NCBI RefSeq assembly: GCF_019218295.1
Contig: NZ_JAHUZF010000006.1
Span: 310,001-374,000 of the forward strand
Direction: 5' to 3'
Length of the DNA: 64,000 nt
From: Maritimibacter sp. DP1N21-5
GTDB taxonomy: Bacteria; Pseudomonadota; Alphaproteobacteria; Rhodobacterales; Rhodobacteraceae
The notes below the pieces were generated by a model. The model ran no database searches. It was not told the DNA's origin and was given only the letters and a program-made list of their open reading frames with translations. Numbering within the stretch: the stretch's first letter is position 1; the number at the start of each line of letters is the position of its first letter. This document shows, piece by piece, positions 25,614 to 33,758 of this stretch. Both the position numbers and the translations under genes were made by a program.

Positions 25614-26390
25614 ATGACTATTTTCACGACCGCCCGCACGCTGGCGATTGCCGCCATTGCCGGACTGACCCTTGCCGCCTGCACCGATATGCCCATCGAA
25701 GAGGGCGGTGCTGCCGGTCAGGCCGTGACAGCCGACGGACAGGTGCTGCCGACCATTTCCTCGAAGACCGCGTCCATGTATCGCGAGTTCGACGATGGCC
25801 AGTTCATAGTGCCCGAGATCTCGCGCCTCTACCTCTCGGAAGAGCGCAAGCGGCAGTATGTGCCCTACTACTCGCCCTATGCCGAGGGCACGATCATCGT
25901 CGACCCCTATGCCTACAAGCTCTACCTCATCTCCGGCCCGAACGAGGCGATGCGCTACACCGTGGGCGTCGGCAAGGCGGGCTACGGACTGCAGGGCAAC
26001 GCCACCATCAACCGCAAGGAAGAATGGCCCTACTGGACGCCGACCGCCAACATGCTGCGCCGCGAGCCGGAGAAATACCGCCCTGTGGCCGGTGGTGTCG
26101 AAGGCGGGCTGGAAAACCCGCTCGGCGCGCGGGCGCTCTATCTCTACCGCGGCGGGCGCGACACGCTCTATCGTATCCACGGCACGCCCTATCCCTGGAC
26201 AGTGGGGGGCGCTGAATCCGGCGGCTGCATCCGCATGTTCAATCAGGATGTGATGCACCTTTACGCAAACGTCGGCACCGGCACCCGCGTCATCATCCTG
26301 AGCCAGGCCGAGAGCGGGAAATACACCGTGCCACCGGCGGGCTATGCGGCGGCCACCACGCTCCCGGCTGCGGAAAGCACCGAAGGCTGA
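25614..26390 (+). CDS. L,D-transpeptidase (YkuD) lipoprotein
   Basis: 258 residues. Signal peptide with lipobox TLAAC, a spacer, then a YkuD domain starting GTIIVDPYAYKLYLISG, with the catalytic motif HGTPYPWTVGGAESGGCIRM (His, Gly-Gly-Cys, Arg). It crosslinks peptidoglycan or anchors proteins to it from the outer or inner membrane face. ATG 25614 was chosen because it makes a standard lipoprotein signal; the frame extends back to 25548. A strong terminator follows the stop. Confidence 0.9.
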   Translation: MTIFTTARTLAIAAIAGLTLAACTDMPIEEGGAAGQAVTADGQVLPTISSKTASMYREFDDGQFIVPEISRLYLSEERKRQYVPYYSPYAEGTIIVDPYAYKLYLISGPNEAMRYTVGVGKAGYGLQGNATINRKEEWPYWTPTANMLRREPEKYRPVAGGVEGGLENPLGARALYLYRGGRDTLYRIHGTPYPWTVGGAESGGCIRMFNQDVMHLYANVGTGTRVIILSQAESGKYTVPPAGYAAATTLPAAESTEG

Positions 26391-26410
26391 CACAGTCCCA
26401 TTTCAATGCA

Positions 26411-26438
26411 AAGCCCCGGTCCCAGTGCCGGGGCTTTT
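26411..26438 (+). terminator. rho-independent terminator after the LDT lipoprotein gene
   Basis: AAGCCCCGG and CCGGGGCTT form a 9-bp stem around an 8-base loop, followed by TT and then CGTTT. It lies 20 bases beyond the stop. Confidence 0.8.
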
Positions 26439-26449
26439 CGTTTCAAGTC

Positions 26450-26478
26450 CTTGAACCGTCTGCCGTTCCGCATATCTC
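26450..26478 (+). promoter_or_regulatory. possible RpoH-type promoter
   Basis: CTTG (26450-26453), 17 bases, CATATCTC (26471-26478), close to CTTG-N17/18-CYTATNT. It is directly upstream of the small membrane protein at 26507. Motif match only. Confidence 0.35.
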
Positions 26479-26506
26479 TTTCCCCACCAGATGGAGGGTG
26501 CACCAC

Positions 26507-26887
26507 ATGCGCAACGCCGCGCTCATGCTCGGGATCATCGGGGGGCTCATCGCGATGCTCGTCGGGTTCTTCAACTTCGGCTACACCGAGGTTCTGGACA
26601 GCAACGCCGAGATCAACCGGTTCGCGAATGATGTCTGGGGTCCGCTGGAGAACCGCGAGCTTCTGCGCGTGGCCAGCTTCCTTGCCCCGCTTCTGGCCCT
26701 CGTCGGTGGCGCCATGGCCAAGGTCCGCGCCTTGTGGGGCGGGGTGCTCATGCTCGCGGCCGGGGCGCTAACCTACTACGCCTTCGGGTTTGGCGTCTTC
26801 ACCATGTTCCCCATCGGCTTCTGCATCGCAGGTGGCATCCTCGCCATCGCGGCGGGCAAACCCGACGAGCCCGTCGCGCATTTCTGA
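26507..26887 (+). CDS. small membrane protein of unknown function
   Basis: 126 residues with four hydrophobic helices: the N-terminal one after MRNAA, then AFLAPLLALVGG-like, VLMLAAGALTYYAFG, and FPIGFCIAGGILAIAAG. A charged loop (DSNAEINRFANDVWGPLENRELL) sits between helices 1 and 2. ATG 26507 has GGAGGG eight bases upstream; GTG 26498 lies inside that site. No family recognised. It stands alone between terminators, possibly from a heat-shock-type promoter. Confidence 0.7.
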   Translation: MRNAALMLGIIGGLIAMLVGFFNFGYTEVLDSNAEINRFANDVWGPLENRELLRVASFLAPLLALVGGAMAKVRALWGGVLMLAAGALTYYAFGFGVFTMFPIGFCIAGGILAIAAGKPDEPVAHF

Positions 26888-26912
26888 CGTTCGGTCGCAC
26901 TCGCCAGAAACG

Positions 26913-26939
26913 AAAAAACCGCCCCAACTGGAGCGGTTT
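26913..26939 (-). terminator. terminator of the 36-residue gene
   Basis: On the minus strand AAACCGC...GCGGTTT with an inner CC/GG pair, then TTT. It lies about 30 bases beyond the stop at 26969. The A-run on the plus strand (26913-26918) is the U-run of this terminator. Confidence 0.75.
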
Positions 26940-26968
26940 GTTCAGGGCCCACGGGCCAATCCTGTGGA

Positions 26969-27079
26969 TCAGGCAGCTTTCTTGACCGCCTTGGCGCGCA
27001 CCGAGCGCTGATAGGGCAGTTCGACCTTTTCGGTCTTGGCCGCTTCGATCATCGATTTCATCCAGCGCTTCGTGGCCAT
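26969..27079 (-). CDS. 36-residue basic protein, conserved-looking
   Basis: A 37-codon frame from ATG 27079 to TGA 26969. The protein starts MATKRWMKSMIEAAKTEKV and continues through ELPYQRSVRAKAVKKAA. It has GGGAGG six bases before the ATG and a rho-independent terminator after the stop, so it has all parts of an independent gene. From memory, similar short basic proteins occur in many Rhodobacteraceae. Its role is unknown; the charge pattern suggests contact with nucleic acid or membranes. Confidence 0.72.
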   Translation of the reverse strand: MATKRWMKSMIEAAKTEKVELPYQRSVRAKAVKKAA

Positions 27080-27212
27080 GGGTGCCTCCCGTTTCTGTCC
27101 AAGGGTCTGCTGTCGCCAGCGTCGTTAACCCCGTTGTCCAATTCAAATCGGGCAAGATTGGGCCAAGCGGGGGGAAAGACGAAGAACCTTGGGGAAAAAC
27201 CGGGGCAGGGCT

Positions 27213-27971
27213 TCAGAGGCGGATGGCCGAAATCAGCCGGCCGTAGTCGGGTTCCTTGCGGTGAACCGAGCGGCGATAGGAGTAGTAGCGCGCCGGGTCC
27301 TCGTAAGTGCAGTGGCGCACCCATTCCGCATGACCCACGCCCGCCTCGCGCAGCCGGTGCAGACCGAACCCGGGCAGGTCGAATTGCACCCGGTCGCCCT
27401 GACCGCCCACGAAGAAGCGACCATAGTCCGGGTCCTCGTCCAGGAAACGCTCCAGGAACTCGGGGCCGACCTCGTAATTCATCTGGCTGATGGTCGGGCC
27501 AATCACCGCCGCGATCCGCTCGCGCCGCGCACCAAGCGCCACCATCGCATCCACCGTGGCTTCGAGGACGCCGTCGAGCGCCCCTTTCCACCCGGCATGG
27601 GCCGCGCCGATCACGCCCGCCTCGCTGTCGGCAAAGAGCACCGGTTCGCAGTCGGCGGTCAGCACCGACAGCGCCACGCCGTGCACATTCGTCACCAGCG
27701 CATCGGCCCGGGGTTTTTCGCCGTTCAGCGGGCCATCGACGATCACCACGTCCGGCGAATGCACCTGCCAGACGCCGACCAGCCCCTCGGGCTCGACCTC
27801 CATCGCCGCCGCGACACGCGCGCGGTTCAGGGTGACCGCGTCGTTCTGGTCGCCCGACCCGCCGCCGCAGTTGAGCCCGGAGTAGATCCCGGACGACGCG
27901 CCGCCCTTGCGGGTGAAAAAGCCGTGGCGTGTGCCCTTGAGCGCGTCGGATGTCACGATTTCCAGCATCAT
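27213..27971 (-). CDS. pgeF: PgeF/YfiH family purine nucleosidase-like (former laccase-domain) protein
   Basis: 252 residues. Motifs GFFTRKGGASSGIY, VHSPDV, SVLTADCEPVLFAD and IGAAHAGWKGALDGVLEATV are those of the DUF152/YfiH family, with the zinc-binding Cys and His residues. Members are called polyphenol oxidase, peptidoglycan editing factor (PgeF), or purine nucleoside phosphorylase/deaminase-type enzymes. ATG 27971 overlaps the upstream methyltransferase stop by four bases (ATGA). Last gene of the lgt-midA-pgeF unit. Confidence 0.92.
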   Translation of the reverse strand: MMLEIVTSDALKGTRHGFFTRKGGASSGIYSGLNCGGGSGDQNDAVTLNRARVAAAMEVEPEGLVGVWQVHSPDVVIVDGPLNGEKPRADALVTNVHGVALSVLTADCEPVLFADSEAGVIGAAHAGWKGALDGVLEATVDAMVALGARRERIAAVIGPTISQMNYEVGPEFLERFLDEDPDYGRFFVGGQGDRVQFDLPGFGLHRLREAGVGHAEWVRHCTYEDPARYYSYRRSVHRKEPDYGRLISAIRL

Positions 27972-29029
27972 CTCTCCAACCCCGGCACCATGGCCGCTCC
28001 TTCGGGAACGAGACCGAGAATCTTGAACAGGGTTCCCATTTCCTCGGGGTGCGTCAAGCGACGATGCGCGGCGACATGGGCGGTGAGCGCATCGCCCGTC
28101 AGCCCCTTTGCCAGCACCTGCGCCCGCGCCGTGATCCCCAGCCGTTCCAGGAATACGCCCTGAGGTGTCATCTGCGAATGGACGAGCCGGGGCGCGGTCA
28201 GGGCCAGCGCTTCGAAATCCACGTGCGCCGTCAGATCGGCCTCGCCGGGAGAGGCGAGGCAATCCACATGGACGTGGGCGCGCACCGCCTGAAGCGTATC
28301 GCCGCGCGAGTGCCAGTCGCCGTAATCGATGATCAGCGCCGCGCCGCCGTGGCCTGCGATTCGATCCTCGATCTCGGTCATCACACTCTCTGCGGCGGGC
28401 CGAATCTCGACCGTCTGGCCATCCTCCGCCTCGAAACGCGCAAGGGCAGGGAGCGCGACCGGCCCGCCCAGACCGAAGGTCAGATGCCCCTCCCTGAGCC
28501 CGACCTGCCGTTCGCGCCAATGGCCCGCGTCATGGGTGAACTGGCGCACGGGGAGCGCGTCGAAAAACTCGTTCGCCACCAGCCAGAGCGGACCCTCGGG
28601 CAGGGCGGCGGTGCTGTCGATCCATTGCACCCCGTAGTCAGACAGGCGTGCCGCCTGCTCCTGCCTCAGGGCTTCGGACACCTCGACCAGAATAACCTGT
28701 GCCGCGTCGTGAAACCCGGGCAGGCCCCGCGTCGCCCGAAGGATATCGGCCATGAGGGTGCCCCTGCCGGGTCCAAGCTCGGCCAGGGTGAAACGTCCGG
28801 GCGCGCCCTGTTCGAGCCAGCTTTGCGCGAGCGACAGTCCGACCAATTCGCCGAACATCTGGGATATCTCGGGCGCGGTCGTGAAATCCCCTGCCACGCC
28901 CAGAGGGTCGCGCGTGGTGTAGTAGCCAAGCGTCGGATGGGTCAGGCAGGTCGCCATATAGTCGGCCACGCTCATCGGCCCGTCCCCGTCGATGCGGGCG
29001 ATCAGATGATCGGTGAGCCGCCCGCTCAT
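27968..29029 (-). CDS. MidA/NDUFAF7-family SAM-dependent methyltransferase
   Basis: 353 residues. N-terminal GPMSVADYMATCLTHPTLGYY and SAM-binding LAELGPGRGTLMADIL, then WLVANEFFDALPVRQF, match the DUF185 family, whose mitochondrial member NDUFAF7 methylates an arginine of complex I. Its bacterial target is not established here. It overlaps lgt upstream and pgeF downstream by four bases each, so the three genes are translationally coupled. Confidence 0.9.
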   Translation of the reverse strand: MSGRLTDHLIARIDGDGPMSVADYMATCLTHPTLGYYTTRDPLGVAGDFTTAPEISQMFGELVGLSLAQSWLEQGAPGRFTLAELGPGRGTLMADILRATRGLPGFHDAAQVILVEVSEALRQEQAARLSDYGVQWIDSTAALPEGPLWLVANEFFDALPVRQFTHDAGHWRERQVGLREGHLTFGLGGPVALPALARFEAEDGQTVEIRPAAESVMTEIEDRIAGHGGAALIIDYGDWHSRGDTLQAVRAHVHVDCLASPGEADLTAHVDFEALALTAPRLVHSQMTPQGVFLERLGITARAQVLAKGLTGDALTAHVAAHRRLTHPEEMGTLFKILGLVPEGAAMVPGLER

Positions 29030-29934
29030 GCCGCCTCGGCGCCGGGGTCACGCACCCTCCGGCGCGACGCCCAGATCACGAGCACGAGACCGACCACGAT
29101 CATCGGCGTGGACAGAAGCTGTCCCATGGTGACCCCGGCCTCGGCGCCAAGGCGGATCACATGGCCCAAGGGATTGTCCGGCGTGATGAACTGCGGGTCG
29201 GCCTGCCGGAAGAACTCGACGACGAAGCGCGAGATGCCATAGCCCGCAAGGAAGACGCCGGTCAGCATCCAGGGCCGTTTCAGCCAATGGTACCCGAAGG
29301 CGAGCGTCAGAAGCAGCGCGCCCAGAACGATTCCTTCGAGCCCGGCTTCGTAAAGCTGCGAGGGGTGGCGCGCGCAGGGCGTGGTGGCCGTGGCGCAGGC
29401 CTGCGCGGCCTCGCCGGGAAAGATCACGCCCCAGGGAGCATCGGTCGGACGCCCCCAAAGCTCGGCGTTGATGAAGTTCGCGATGCGCACGAGGCCAAGC
29501 GCCGGCGGCGTCGCGATGGCCAGAAGATCGGCGGTCGTGCCGAGTACGAGCCCATGCCGGCGCGCAAAGAGGATGACGCCCAGGACCACCCCGAGGAAGC
29601 CGCCGTGAAAGGACATGCCGCCTTGCCAGACCTTGGGGATGTCGAGCGGATTTTGCAGGTAATAGGCCGGCTGATAAAACAGCACGAAGCCCAGGCGCCC
29701 GCCCACGATGATCCCGACGACCATCCATGTGACGAGGCTTTCCAACTGCTCAAGCGTCATTCCGGGCCGTTCCCCGGCCCAGATCTTCGGGCGCTTGATC
29801 GCCATGCGGATGATCAGCCACCCCAGCGCGATCCCGACGATATAGCCCATCGCATACCAACGCACCGCGAAGTGCATCGAGCCGATGTCGAAGGAGAAGA
29901 TCTCCGGTGAGATGTTCGGGAACGGAATGGCCAT
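29026..29934 (-). CDS. lgt: prolipoprotein diacylglyceryl transferase
   Basis: 302 residues, seven membrane helices. Motifs: FAVRWYAMGYIVGIALGW, GGRLGFVLFYQP, MSFHGGFLGVVLGVILFARR with the essential His, and the lgt signature around LVRIANFINAELWGRPTDAPW. It transfers diacylglycerol to the lipobox Cys of prolipoproteins in the inner membrane, supplying the lipoproteins exported by LolCD and those encoded at 24928 and 25614. First gene of lgt-midA-pgeF. Confidence 0.96.
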   Translation of the reverse strand: MAIPFPNISPEIFSFDIGSMHFAVRWYAMGYIVGIALGWLIIRMAIKRPKIWAGERPGMTLEQLESLVTWMVVGIIVGGRLGFVLFYQPAYYLQNPLDIPKVWQGGMSFHGGFLGVVLGVILFARRHGLVLGTTADLLAIATPPALGLVRIANFINAELWGRPTDAPWGVIFPGEAAQACATATTPCARHPSQLYEAGLEGIVLGALLLTLAFGYHWLKRPWMLTGVFLAGYGISRFVVEFFRQADPQFITPDNPLGHVIRLGAEAGVTMGQLLSTPMIVVGLVLVIWASRRRVRDPGAEAA

Positions 29935-30094
29935 GATGCGCGTTTGGTGCGACGCGCAGGGGCCGGTGTCAACCTCCCGCGCGCGCCACAGGTTTCAAGG
30001 ACGCAGCCGTTCCCCTGCTTGTGATTATCCGGGCAAAGGCCCATATGGAAAGGGACGTTTTTGCCGTGTGCCACGGCACGCGAAGGAGAGTGAC

Positions 30095-30346
30095 ATGCAG
30101 ACCCGCAACAAGATGTTCGACGATTTTTCCCAGCTGATGACCAACGCCATGGGCGTAGCCCAAGGGGCGCGGACCGAGGCTGAGACGGCGATGAAGAGCT
30201 GGATGGACCGCTGGCTCGCGGATCGCAACTTCGTGACCCGCGACGAATTCGACGCCGTGCGCGCCATGGCGCAGAAGGCGCGCGAGGAAAACGAGGCCCT
30301 TAAAGCCAGGATCGAGGCGCTGGAAGCCGCGTCCAAACCCTCGTGA
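30095..30346 (+). CDS. ubiK: UbiK family ubiquinone-biosynthesis accessory factor
   Basis: 83 residues: MFDDFSQLMTNAMGVAQGARTEAE, then RNFVTRDEFDAVRAMAQKAREENEALKARIEALE. This is the UbiK/YqiC (BMFP) pattern: an amphipathic helix followed by a trimeric coiled coil. UbiK helps assemble the aerobic ubiquinone-synthesis complex in E. coli. AAGGAG lies seven bases before ATG 30095. It is divergent from lgt and overlaps the following CAP gene. Confidence 0.88.
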   Translation: MQTRNKMFDDFSQLMTNAMGVAQGARTEAETAMKSWMDRWLADRNFVTRDEFDAVRAMAQKAREENEALKARIEALEAASKPS

Positions 30347-30837
30347 GGATCGCGCCGGCCGCCTCTGCCGCCCGACGTTTGGCGCTCTGCCTCGCCGTTG
30401 CCATTTCGGGGTTCGGCGCAAGCGCGGCAGTGGCTTGTGACCTGGCCCCCAACGCGGCGCGCCTTGCAAGCGATCTGGGGATCTCCGTCAACACCCTGCG
30501 CAAGAACGAGGGCCGCCCGGCATTGGCGCGCAACGCGCTCCTGGATACGGCGGCGCAGCGTCATGCCTGCTGGCTTTCGACCAACAACAGTTTTTCCCAT
30601 ACCGGATCGGGCGGATCGACGCCCAAGGATCGGATCAAGTCGGCGGGCTACCCCGCCCGGCTGTCGTCCGAGAACATCGCCCATGGGCAGGTCTCGTCCG
30701 ATATCGTTGTTGCCGATTGGATGCGTTCCAAGGGCCATCGCGACAACCTGCTTCGTCAGAACGCCACCGATTACGGCGTCGGCATCGCGCTTCTGGCGGG
30801 CCGCACGCTTTGGGTCATGGTCTATGCGTCGCGCTGA
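30343..30837 (+). CDS. secreted CAP-domain protein
   Basis: 164 residues starting at GTG 30343, which overlaps the ubiK stop (GTGA). A signal peptide (RRLALCLAVAISGFGASAAVA) is followed by a CAP domain: VNTLRKNEGRPALARNALLDTAAQRHACWLS, SFSHTGSGGSTPKDRI, and ENIAHGQVSSDIVVADWMRSKGHRDNLL. The conserved His and Glu residues of bacterial CAP proteins are present (FSHTG, SSENIA, GHRDNL). Function unknown. It is convergent with the SseB gene, whose stop lies three bases beyond. Confidence 0.85.
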   Translation: MRIAPAASAARRLALCLAVAISGFGASAAVACDLAPNAARLASDLGISVNTLRKNEGRPALARNALLDTAAQRHACWLSTNNSFSHTGSGGSTPKDRIKSAGYPARLSSENIAHGQVSSDIVVADWMRSKGHRDNLLRQNATDYGVGIALLAGRTLWVMVYASR

Positions 30838-30840
30838 TCG

Positions 30841-31662
30841 CTAGCGCAGGATCGGCGGTTTCGTCGGGTCGGAGCCCGGCGCTTTCGGCGTTACCGGTTC
30901 CTCGACGATTTCGGGGCGGGTCATATCGAACGACAGGCTCACCCGCATGAGACGGTCGGCCACCGGTTCGTCCCCCGTGAAGAACGCCACATCCAGCCGT
31001 TCCTCGTAGCCCGAAAAGGTAATCGCCTCCTGCGCCGCGCGCGCGAGCGGGGCCTGCGCGTCCGGTGCAGCGTCGATGAAGGCGAGGATGAGGCCGCTCG
31101 ATCCATCGTCATATTGCCCCCGCGCCAGCAGCGCCTTGTCGCAAAGACCTGCCGCCGGCGCGAGTTTGGTGGCGAAGCCGGACAGCAGCCGTTCGGATAA
31201 CCCCTCGGGGGCCTCGACGGCGGTCAGTTGCCCTTCGACCACCTCCGGCTCGGGCCCCAGCGTCTCGGCAAGCCAGTCGACGGCCGCCGGCGGGATCAGG
31301 ATGGACGAGGGCGCGACGCCCAGGTTGACGCCAAGTCCGATCTCCTGTCCGGCGAGCATGGCGGCCACCACCCGACCGGGCAGCGCGGCATAGGGTGCGG
31401 GTCCCTCGGCGAAGGCGGCAAGCCGGTCCTCGCGGTCGAAAACGAGCGCATAGCGATCGGGCGGCAGGTCCCCGTCGGGCTGAAGTTCGAAGATGTCGGC
31501 ATCGAGCCGGTCGCCGGACGCCTCGGACTTCAGGAGGAGATAGAGTTCCCCATCCGCGAGACGTTCGTAAAAGCCAAGCCGCGCGGCATCGTCGCCAAGG
31601 TCGGCCTCCATCGCCGCATGGGCGCGGTCGAGCGGCGTTTCGAGTTCGTTTTCTGCGCTCAT
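30841..31662 (-). CDS. SseB-family protein
   Basis: 273 residues. N-terminal half carries an SseB-like domain (TPLDRAHAAMEADLGDDAARLGFYERLADGELYLLL, then RYALVFDREDRLAAFAEG and LGVNLGVAPSSILIPPAAVDWLAE), with a second conserved part toward the C-terminus (SGYEERLDVAFFTGDE). SseB proteins have regulatory or structural roles in enterics, but no clear function here. ATG 31662 overlaps the upstream glycosylase stop (ATGA), so they share an operon. Confidence 0.82.
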   Translation of the reverse strand: MSAENELETPLDRAHAAMEADLGDDAARLGFYERLADGELYLLLKSEASGDRLDADIFELQPDGDLPPDRYALVFDREDRLAAFAEGPAPYAALPGRVVAAMLAGQEIGLGVNLGVAPSSILIPPAAVDWLAETLGPEPEVVEGQLTAVEAPEGLSERLLSGFATKLAPAAGLCDKALLARGQYDDGSSGLILAFIDAAPDAQAPLARAAQEAITFSGYEERLDVAFFTGDEPVADRLMRVSLSFDMTRPEIVEEPVTPKAPGSDPTKPPILR

Positions 31663-32270
31663 CCCAGCACCTCCGCGACGCGGGTCCGAAGCACGGGCAA
31701 GAGGTCGGCCTCGAACCAGGGGTTCTTTTTCAGCCACCCGGTATTGCGCCAGGACGGATGGGGCAAGGGGATAATCCCCGGTCCATGGTCCGCGAAGGAC
31801 GCGACGGTGTCGGTCATCCGCCGCTTGGTGCCAAGGTATCGGCGTTGGGCGTATCCCCCGACAAGGAGTGTGAGCGCCGGGGCGAGGGCCGCGTCCACGG
31901 CATCGTGCCAGGTGGCCGCGCAGATCCGGGGAGGGGGCAGGTCGGCCCCTTTGGCGTCGTAGCCGGGGAAACAGAAGGCCATCGGCGTGATGGCGACCTG
32001 CGTCTTGTCATAGAAGGACTTGCGGTCCACGCCCATCCAGTCGCGAAGCCGGTCGCCGGAGGCATCGTTGAAGGGCAGGCCGGTTTCATGCACCCGCATA
32101 CCGGGCGCCTGTCCGACGATGCGCAGCCGCGCTCCGGGCGCGAACCAGGCGACGGGCCGCGGGGAGTGGCGCGTGGCGGTGGCAGCAAAACGCTCGGCAC
32201 AGATCCGGCAGGCCGTGATCCTTGCGCTCAATTCAGCGGTCGCCTGTGCCCGAGTGTCTTCAGATCCCAT
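31659..32270 (-). CDS. uracil-DNA glycosylase-fold protein
   Basis: 203 residues. The glycosylase fold is shown by VGQAPGMRVHETGLPFNDASGDRLRDWMG and the C-terminal HPSWRNTGWLKKNPWFE. Two N-terminal cysteines (CRICAERF) recall part of the iron-sulfur cluster of family 4 enzymes, but the other two ligands are not seen. Members remove uracil from DNA or belong to less characterised UDG-like groups. It is the first gene of a two-gene unit with SseB. Confidence 0.8.
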   Translation of the reverse strand: MGSEDTRAQATAELSARITACRICAERFAATATRHSPRPVAWFAPGARLRIVGQAPGMRVHETGLPFNDASGDRLRDWMGVDRKSFYDKTQVAITPMAFCFPGYDAKGADLPPPRICAATWHDAVDAALAPALTLLVGGYAQRRYLGTKRRMTDTVASFADHGPGIIPLPHPSWRNTGWLKKNPWFEADLLPVLRTRVAEVLG

Positions 32271-32501
32271 GCCAAGGACCTAGGGTCCGGCTCGAAGCGG
32301 GACAAGCCCGCGCGGCGGCCCGCCCGCCTGTAACGGTCGGCAGCTTTCTGCCACTTTGACTTTAATTGGGACTATTTCTCTCAATCTTCACGAACCTGCC
32401 CGATTTCCGCCTTGTCCCTCTCCCATACGGCGGTCTGCAACGACCCGTGACATCGCGTCCAAGACGAAGCCCGACGTGGGCGCGGCGCGACAGAGACCGA
32501 C

Positions 32502-33584
32502 ATGAAGACCAGCAAGCTTCCCGCATATTACATCGGCACCCATGCCAATCTCGACCTCGGCGAAGACGACACGGTGGCGCGGACGGCGCATCGGCTGGTC
32601 GGATATTGCCTCGGGGATGCCGACGCGCCTGCCCATTCGCGTGAGACGACCCTCGGTCTTGAAGGTGGCGAAGCGGCAGAGGGGCGGGCGGAACGGCTGG
32701 ACTGGGGCGGGCACGTGTCGGAGACTGTCGTTTCTCTCCACGTCTCGGTGCGGCTGACCTATATGGACCGCACCTCGGACACGACCTGGATGGTGGTGCT
32801 TCAGGATAGGCTCGGACGCGTGTTCCTGACCCCTTTCGCGGACGGCTCGGAGTTCTCGGAAGCCTTCGTGGAACGGCCCATCAAGTCCATACGTATCGAA
32901 ACCATCACCGGCGAGCATTACCGGGCTGCCGTGCGCCAGATGGCGGAACAGGGTTTCGTCTGCTTCGGCTCCGACACTCGTATCCGGACGCCTGAAGGCG
33001 ACAAGAAGGTAGTGCGCCTGAGGCCCGGCGATCTGGTCGAGACGCTGGACCACGGGCCGCAGCCGATCCGCTGGGTCGCGATGCGCCGTCTGGGGCCGCT
33101 CGAGTTGCGGGCCAATCCGGCGATCCGGCCGATCCGGGTCGCGCGGGGTGCGCTGGGCGGCGGGCTTCCGGCCCGCGACGTGCTTCTGTCGCCGCAGCAC
33201 CGGGTGCTGGTGCGCTCGCGTCTCGCCATGCAGATGTTCGGCACGACCGAAGTGCTCGTTGCCGTGCGCGCGCTCGTCGGACTGCCGGGCATCGAGGTGG
33301 CGGAAGATGTTGGCGGGGTGATCTATGTCCACCTTCTGTTCGACGCGCATGAGGTCATCCTCGCCGACGGCGCCCCGATGGAAAGCCTGTTTCTGGGCGC
33401 TGGTGCGCGCGATGCCGTGGGGCAGGTGGCTCTGACGGAGATCGAGACGATTCTGCCCGAGGTGGTCGAGATTATGCGCGAGGGTCGGGGCGAGCCCGTC
33501 CGCCCGTTCACGGATACGGAGCGCGCCGCCGAGATGGGCCGCGCCCACCGCAGCCGACGCGTGCCGTTCGTTCAGGGCTTCTGA
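32502..33584 (+). CDS. Hint-domain protein (non-splicing), N-terminal domain of unknown function
   Basis: 360 residues. Residues 1-150 are a domain I do not recognise. From Cys154 (VCFGSDTRIRTPEG) a Hint domain follows: VVRLRPGDLVETLDHGPQPIRWVAMR, LLSPQHRVLVRS, and the late segment VHLLFDAHEVILADGAPMESLF. This is the bacterial hedgehog/intein-like type common in Rhodobacteraceae, usually C-terminal in secreted proteins. There is no HN-Cys/Ser splice junction or C-extein, so splicing is not expected; autocleavage after Cys154 is possible. A related gene lies at 48211. Confidence 0.85.
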   Translation: MKTSKLPAYYIGTHANLDLGEDDTVARTAHRLVGYCLGDADAPAHSRETTLGLEGGEAAEGRAERLDWGGHVSETVVSLHVSVRLTYMDRTSDTTWMVVLQDRLGRVFLTPFADGSEFSEAFVERPIKSIRIETITGEHYRAAVRQMAEQGFVCFGSDTRIRTPEGDKKVVRLRPGDLVETLDHGPQPIRWVAMRRLGPLELRANPAIRPIRVARGALGGGLPARDVLLSPQHRVLVRSRLAMQMFGTTEVLVAVRALVGLPGIEVAEDVGGVIYVHLLFDAHEVILADGAPMESLFLGAGARDAVGQVALTEIETILPEVVEIMREGRGEPVRPFTDTERAAEMGRAHRSRRVPFVQGF

Positions 33585-33758
33585 GCGGCGCCCACCCGCC
33601 TGCGCGGCGCCCTCGCACGCAGGCATTGCCCAAGCCTTGATCACCTGCCCCTTCGGAGGCGGCCAGAACCCCGCGCGGCGTCTCGTGACGGTTGAGCCTC
33701 TTGTCCTCTTGAGCTATGGCAGCCGGCAAGACCAACGGCGGACGGGGAGCGACGGCGC

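Noticed and set aside
32502-33584. Intein (protein-splicing) interpretation of the Hint domain
   Set aside because: No HN-Cys/Ser/Thr junction and no C-extein after the Hint part.
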